A stretch of DNA of 64,000 nt from Planctomycetaceae bacterium. Its GTDB lineage: Bacteria > Planctomycetota > Planctomycetia > Planctomycetales > Planctomycetaceae. The notes beneath the pieces are model-generated. The model was not told where the DNA came from and searched no databases. It saw only the letters and a program-made list of their open reading frames with translations. The stretch spans positions 1-64,000 of the forward strand of contig JABISG010000124.1 of NCBI GenBank assembly GCA_018699955.1. The letters run 5' to 3'. Shown here in pieces: positions 62,509 through 64,000 of this stretch (its first letter is position 1; each line of letters begins with the position of its first letter). Both the position numbers and the translations under genes were made by a program.

Positions 62509-63726
62509 ATGCAGCCAACCGCAAAACGCCGCGTCGTCTTTCGATGCCTGTTGGTGGTTGGTTCGTTTCTATTCGCCATTGCGACGACTGAAACTGTCGT
62601 GCGGTTGATGGGGCAAGTTGATGTCGATGGCAATTTCTCATTTCAGGGACAAGCCGTCGGCCATCGCGTGCCCCCCGTGACCGCCATCACCGAGACTCTG
62701 GCCAAGTATCAGACGACCAGCATCACCCGCATGATCTACGATGCGGAAACCGGATGGAGGCCACGACCGCACATCAGCACGCACGGGGGCAACTACCGCT
62801 ATAACGCCCGCGGGATTCGTTCGCCACCAAAGAAGTACGATCTCCAGCCAGCAGACGGAACGCTGCGCATTGCGCTCTTTGGCGATTCCTTCACGCACGG
62901 CGACGATGTTCCCTTCGACGACACCTGGGGAGCGATGCTCGAAGAGAAACTCAACGCGCTGGGCATTGCTGCGGAGGTGATCAACTTCGGCGTTTCTGCG
63001 TATGGAATGGATCAGGCGTTTCTGCGCTGGCAGACACTCGGCCGCAGCTACTCTCCACACATCGTCCTATTTGGTTTCCAGGCTGAGAACGTCAACCGCA
63101 ACGTGAACATGCTCCGGGCTTTTTATGCCGGGGGCACGGGCATCCCGTTTTCGAAGCCGCGTTTCGTTCTCGATGACGATGGCACGCTGCGATTGATCAA
63201 CTCACCGACGCTCTCGTTGGATCGCGTGCCAAAGGTGATGGCCAACATGGATTCCTGGAAACTCGCTAAATACGAGACGTTCTACGACAAAGCGAGATTT
63301 GCGAAGAGGTTCTGGCATTGCAGTCGCGCGCTGTCGTTGGCCGTCGAACGCCTCTCGGACAACGAACCCAGTCGCCGTATCGCGCCGTATCGGCTCGAGG
63401 GTGAACCGGCTCGCGTCACATTAGCACTGCTTAGCGAATTTCGTCGCGACGTTGAACGGCACAACGCCGAATTCTACATTGTGCATCTGCCGAAAGAGTC
63501 TGATCTCGATCGTCTACTAGAGAATCGCGGCTGTGCCTATCAACAACTTCTCGAACGCGTCAGTGAACAGCAAATTGTCATCGACCCCCAGCCACGACTA
63601 CTGAACGCAGCCCGCGCCGACTCGCTGGAGTCGCTGTACCAACGGCACTATTCTCCCAAGGGAAACGGCATCATTACCGAAGTGATTACCAACATTCTCG
63701 CAACGACGCTGGCCGACAAACGGTGA
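62509..63726 (+). CDS. Membrane-anchored SGNH-hydrolase-like protein
   Basis: A 405-residue protein with an N-terminal membrane anchor (CLLVVGSFLFAIATTETVV). The SGNH start block is IALFGDSFTHGDDV with Ser, and NFGVSAYGMDQ follows at the expected block II distance. The C-terminal block reads LYQRHYSPKGNGI: a His is there but the usual Asp three residues before it is missing, so catalysis may be altered. Such proteins often modify extracellular polysaccharides (acetyl transfer or hydrolysis). The ABC ATPase gene follows immediately. Confidence 0.75.
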   Translation: MQPTAKRRVVFRCLLVVGSFLFAIATTETVVRLMGQVDVDGNFSFQGQAVGHRVPPVTAITETLAKYQTTSITRMIYDAETGWRPRPHISTHGGNYRYNARGIRSPPKKYDLQPADGTLRIALFGDSFTHGDDVPFDDTWGAMLEEKLNALGIAAEVINFGVSAYGMDQAFLRWQTLGRSYSPHIVLFGFQAENVNRNVNMLRAFYAGGTGIPFSKPRFVLDDDGTLRLINSPTLSLDRVPKVMANMDSWKLAKYETFYDKARFAKRFWHCSRALSLAVERLSDNEPSRRIAPYRLEGEPARVTLALLSEFRRDVERHNAEFYIVHLPKESDLDRLLENRGCAYQQLLERVSEQQIVIDPQPRLLNAARADSLESLYQRHYSPKGNGIITEVITNILATTLADKR

Positions 63727-63755
63727 GGAAGTCCTCCGACAAAAACGACCGTGAG

Positions 63756-64000
63756 ATGTCCCATCTACCGATACTGCAGGCGGAAAACCTCGGGCGCCGC
63801 GCTGCCGATGACCATTGGCTGATTCGCAACGTTTCGCTGTCGGTTTGCCCGGGTCAACGATGGGGCATCACCGGGCCGACGGGCTGCGGAAAGACGGTAC
63901 TGTTGCGGGCGCTTGCCATGCTCGACCAATTCGATGAGGGAAAACTCGTGTGGAAAGGCGGGGCGATCTCGAACGAGCAAGTGCCGTCGTTTCGCCGTAA
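63756..64000 (+). CDS. ABC transporter ATP-binding protein (5' end only)
   Basis: Only the first 81 codons are in the window. Translation from the ATG at 63756 gives MSHLPILQAENLGR and a Walker A motif GPTGCGKT at residues 40-47. A GTG at 63723, overlapping the upstream stop, would add 11 codons in frame. The layout is that of an ATPase subunit of the YbbL/FetA or LolD kind, but the rest of the gene is needed to say which. Confidence 0.75.
   Translation, partial: MSHLPILQAENLGRRAADDHWLIRNVSLSVCPGQRWGITGPTGCGKTVLLRALAMLDQFDEGKLVWKGGAISNEQVPSFRR

Overview
The window looks like the chromosome of a planctomycete (phylum Planctomycetota, probably the Planctomycetaceae/Pirellulaceae side). The evidence is the combination of a DUF1570 protein, a TIGR03009-like protein, a DUF1559-like protein behind a DUF4190-like membrane domain, planctomycete-style leucine-rich repeat proteins, a PQQ-type beta-propeller, a HEAT plus sialidase protein, a DUF58 protein, a Ser/Thr kinase with a large extracytoplasmic domain, a YTV-like repetitive secreted protein, and many small palindromic repeats between genes. 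Codon use looks uniform. I see no rRNA, tRNA, CRISPR, transposase, integrase or phage gene, so this appears to be core chromosome, not an island.

Layout. 1-8 kb: a C-type-lectin-like secreted protein, two tandem LRR membrane proteins, a DUF1570 gluzincin-like protein, a PQQ-propeller membrane protein, and a MoaD/ThiS-like plus BshB1-like pair. 8-15 kb: a lipoprotein, a four-helix membrane protein, a LolA-like TIGR03009 protein, then a translationally coupled four-gene operon for trans-4-hydroxyproline use (epimerase plus a three-subunit flavin/[2Fe-2S] D-hydroxyproline dehydrogenase), and a YceH protein. 15-23 kb: a dihydroorotate-dehydrogenase-like enzyme, a membrane-anchored phosphatase, a CxxCH membrane protein, and the sdhC-sdhA-sdhB-gcvT cluster. 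23-33 kb: RNase R with a histone-H1-like tail, a YhaM-type HD/OB protein, prolyl-tRNA synthetase, DUF58, STAS and release-factor-like proteins, and an LRR lipoprotein.

33-47 kb is catabolic and surface oriented: a secreted Ig/PepSY-like protein, a DUF3604/PHP protein, a cytochrome c-prime-like lipoprotein, small secreted or unknown proteins, an SGNH hydrolase, the sialidase, a penicillin-acylase family Ntn hydrolase, an enolase-superfamily enzyme and a proline-iminopeptidase-like hydrolase. The last three are co-directional and may act together on an amide or lactone substrate (inference). 47-64 kb: an FtsQ/POTRA-like protein, a metallophosphoesterase, a Ser/Thr kinase, an adenosine-kinase-like PfkB enzyme, thiC, two tandem CNNM/DUF21 membrane proteins, the GLW-motif DUF1559-like protein, a YTV-like protein, a membrane SGNH-like protein and the 5' end of an ABC ATPase gene cut by the window edge.

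I found no clearly new multi-gene system. The best leads are single-gene oddities (GLW motif repeats, release-factor domain joined to a helix-turn-helix-like tail, FtsQ-like protein in a phylum said to lack FtsZ, acylase with an N-terminal HTH-like segment, RNase R tail) and several families of intergenic palindromes shared between distant loci.
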